From assembly GCA_026399015.1 (NCBI GenBank), contig JAPLRS010000029.1:62001-126000 (forward strand): 64,000 nucleotides of DNA, in the 5' to 3' direction. Below are positions 62,897 to 64,000 of the stretch, piece by piece. The stretch is from Methylococcales bacterium. Its GTDB lineage: Bacteria > Pseudomonadota > Gammaproteobacteria > Methylococcales > Methylomonadaceae. Position 1 is the stretch's first letter, and every line of letters begins with the position of its first letter. Both the position numbers and the translations under genes were made by a program. Under the pieces are notes generated by a model. The model did no database searches, was not told the origin of the DNA, and worked only from the letters and a program-made list of their open reading frames with translations.

Positions 62897-63103
62897 TTAT
62901 TTTTTCGCTAACTTAGTCTTAACAAAATGAATTGCAGATTCGGCCAAATCGTTGACTAACGACGGACTATCCCCATGCACTTCTGTTTCACCAAAAGGTT
63001 TTGTATTTTTATTCGTGTATTTATAAATAAAATAGCCTAATGGAGCAAATACTGCCGTAGCAATAATTACCATGACTATCAATAAAACAATCACTCCACC
63101 CAT
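62897..63103 (-). CDS. Small single-pass membrane protein of unknown function
   Basis: A 68-residue protein with one N-terminal membrane helix (about residues 5-27, VLLIVMVIIATAVFAPLGYFIY) and a polar tail containing basic residues, ending HFVKTKLAKK. A good ribosome-binding site (GAGGA) lies seven bases before the ATG, which supports expression. It is divergent from pqqA across a 191-base spacer. I do not recognise the family. The place beside pqq may be chance. Confidence 0.6.
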   Translation of the reverse strand: MGGVIVLLIVMVIIATAVFAPLGYFIYKYTNKNTKPFGETEVHGDSPSLVNDLAESAIHFVKTKLAKK

Positions 63104-63143
63104 AGTTCCTCCTCAATGATATTACATGTAGATTATTATTTTT

Positions 63144-63170
63144 AAAAGAGTTTGAATAATACTCTTTTTT
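63144..63170. other. Hairpin in the pqqA upstream region
   Basis: AAAAGAGT (63144-63151) pairs with ACTCTTTT (63161-63168), followed by a short T-run, in the divergent spacer. It looks like a small terminator on the plus strand but no plus-strand gene ends just before it, so its role is unclear. Confidence 0.35.
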
Positions 63171-63207
63171 AGCCCAGAAAAACATCCCTCTTAATCGAAG
63201 TCAACTG

Positions 63208-63236
63208 TTGCTTAAACAAAAAGATCATCGTATACT
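63208..63236 (+). promoter_or_regulatory. Sigma-70-type promoter of pqqA
   Basis: TTGCTT (63208-63213), 17 bases, then TATACT (63231-63236). The -10 matches consensus in five of six bases and the spacing is ideal. The predicted leader before the pqqA ATG is about 52 bases and ends in a strong GGAGG site. Confidence 0.6.
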
Positions 63237-63294
63237 TTTAAGTGGCTTACTTGATCAAGCTAGTAACTATTCTAATAATTCCGGAGGTTTTACA

Positions 63295-63369
63295 ATGAAA
63301 TGGGAAACACCAAGCTACACTGATTTACGTTTTGGTTTCGAAGTAACAATGTACATCTACAACCGTTAA
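63295..63369 (+). CDS. pqqA: PQQ precursor peptide PqqA
   Basis: A 24-residue peptide, MKWETPSYTDLRFGFEVTMY followed by IYNR, from which PQQ is made. The glutamate and tyrosine that are cross-linked and become the cofactor are seen as E16 and Y20 in EVTMY, with the usual three residues between. A strong GGAGG ribosome-binding site lies seven bases before the ATG. pqqB follows 126 bases on. The sequence resembles PqqA of methanotrophs such as Methylococcus (KPSYNDMRFGFEVTMYIYNR-like), which supports the organism guess. Confidence 0.95.
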   Translation: MKWETPSYTDLRFGFEVTMYIYNR

Positions 63370-63378
63370 TCAAATCTT

Positions 63379-63402
63379 CCTAACTCACGTTAGGATTTTT
63401 TG
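63379..63402 (+). terminator. First hairpin between pqqA and pqqB
   Basis: CCTAAC (63379-63384) pairs with GTTAGG (63389-63394) around a four-base loop, followed by ATTTTTT. It is a compact intrinsic terminator nine bases after the pqqA stop and probably limits read-through into pqqB. Confidence 0.75.
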
Positions 63403-63412
63403 TGGTAGAAAG

Positions 63413-63442
63413 AAAAGGGGTTCACATGAATCCCTTTTTTTT
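63413..63442 (+). terminator. Second hairpin between pqqA and pqqB
   Basis: AAAAGGGGTTC (63413-63423) pairs with GAATCCCTTTT (63428-63438), with one G-U pair and a four-base loop, and T residues continue to 63442. It is 18 bases after the first hairpin, forming a tandem terminator. Confidence 0.75.
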
Positions 63443-63495
63443 GCCTGAAATTCGTAATTACCGTATCATTCGGGCTTTCTTTTAAGGCTTACACT

Positions 63496-64000
63496 ATGAA
63501 AATTAGAGTTCTTGGTTCTGGAGCAGGCGGCGGTTTTCCTCAATGGAACTGCAATTGCCATAATTGCTACCGTATTCGTCATCAACAAATGACGGGGACA
63601 GCCCGTACGCAATCATCCATTGCGGTGAGTACCGACAATAAAAATTGGCTATTATTTAACACATCGCCTGACATTAGAGCGCAGTTAGAAGCATTTCCTG
63701 CAATTCAACCAAAAGAAGGTATTCGAGACACAGGCATTAAAGCCATTCTATTGATTGATAGCCAAATTGATCATACCACCGGCATGTTAATGCTCCGTGA
63801 AGGTAAACCGCTTGAGGTTTACTGCACCGAGATGGTTAGACAAGACTTAACCACTGGCTTTCCATTGTTTAATATGCTGGCACACTATTGCACAGTCAAT
63901 CATCACCCTATTCCAGTGGATGGCAGTAGCTTTACTATTCCGGGTATTGAAGATTTACGCATTTATAGTCAAGCCCTTAAAAGCAAGGCCCCCCCCTATT
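63496..64000 (+). CDS. pqqB: Pyrroloquinoline quinone biosynthesis protein PqqB (3' truncated by the window)
   Basis: A metallo-beta-lactamase-fold protein of PQQ synthesis, thought to be a hydroxylase acting on the precursor tyrosine. The start [20 protein letters not shown] and the [10 protein letters not shown] segment that follows are the family signature; [15 protein letters not shown] holds the DHTTG metal-site remnant. About 168 codons are visible, and the gene runs off the right edge. It is expected to be followed by pqqC-pqqD-pqqE. Confidence 0.95.
   Translation, partial: MKIRVLGSGAGGGFPQWNCNCHNCYRIRHQQMTGTARTQSSIAVSTDNKNWLLFNTSPDIRAQLEAFPAIQPKEGIRDTGIKAILLIDSQIDHTTGMLMLREGKPLEVYCTEMVRQDLTTGFPLFNMLAHYCTVNHHPIPVDGSSFTIPGIEDLRIYSQALKSKAPPY

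Overview
The window looks like a contiguous piece of an AT-rich gammaproteobacterial chromosome. The best guess is a type I methanotroph or related Methylococcales. The reasons are pqqA and the start of pqqB at the right end (cofactor of PQQ methanol dehydrogenases), a gammaproteobacterial ndk-rlmN-pilF-hisS-yfgM-bamB-der cluster, a Na+-pumping oxaloacetate decarboxylase, and a pyruvate dehydrogenase aceE-aceF-lpdA operon. No methane monooxygenase or methanol dehydrogenase gene lies in the window, so the assignment is inferred. Most genes are housekeeping, and no rRNA, tRNA, CRISPR array, IS element or prophage was seen.

Layout. 0-4.3 kb holds a partial membrane protein, a YajR-like MFS protein, a NUDIX hydrolase, an LplT-like transporter and an LpxH-like phosphatase. 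4.3-5.06 kb has no gene; most of it is a worn array with a 21-bp period. 5.06-6.8 kb has dtd coupled by an ATGA overlap to a RelE/ParE toxin and antitoxin, then an orphan ParA. 7.0-9.6 kb is prfB (with its programmed +1 frameshift) and lysS, followed by gloB. 10.8-18.7 kb is a signalling island: CheR, a REC-PAS-kinase-REC protein, a REC-HD-GYP protein and a 1214-residue HAMP-GAF-kinase with three receivers. A J-domain/DUF1566 fusion follows.

20-24.2 kb has a TauE/SafE permease and oadGAB. 24.5-36.4 kb is a long minus-strand block: tpx, der, bamB, yfgM, hisS, pilF, rlmN, ndk, secF, secD, yajC, tgt. 36.7-41.3 kb has kup, a DedA protein and htpG. 41.5-45.8 kb is the accessory part: a fibronectin-III-like protein, a second 21-bp-period array, a decayed copy of an RTX C-terminus, and an intact 840-residue RTX protein. 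Then come fumarase, an NdvB-like GH17-GT2 glucan synthase, a CorC/CNNM protein, proS, aceE-aceF-lpdA, a glutathione S-transferase, groES-groEL, a MoeB/ThiF enzyme, a small membrane protein, and pqqA-pqqB.

Regulation readable from sequence: a perfect CIRCE operator overlaps the -10 of groES-groEL, while htpG has a sigma-32-type promoter, so two heat-shock circuits appear side by side. Tandem hairpins separate pqqA from pqqB. Strong terminators end oadGAB, htpG, lpdA, groEL and moeB. The least explained items are the two 21-bp-period arrays and the RTX fragment.
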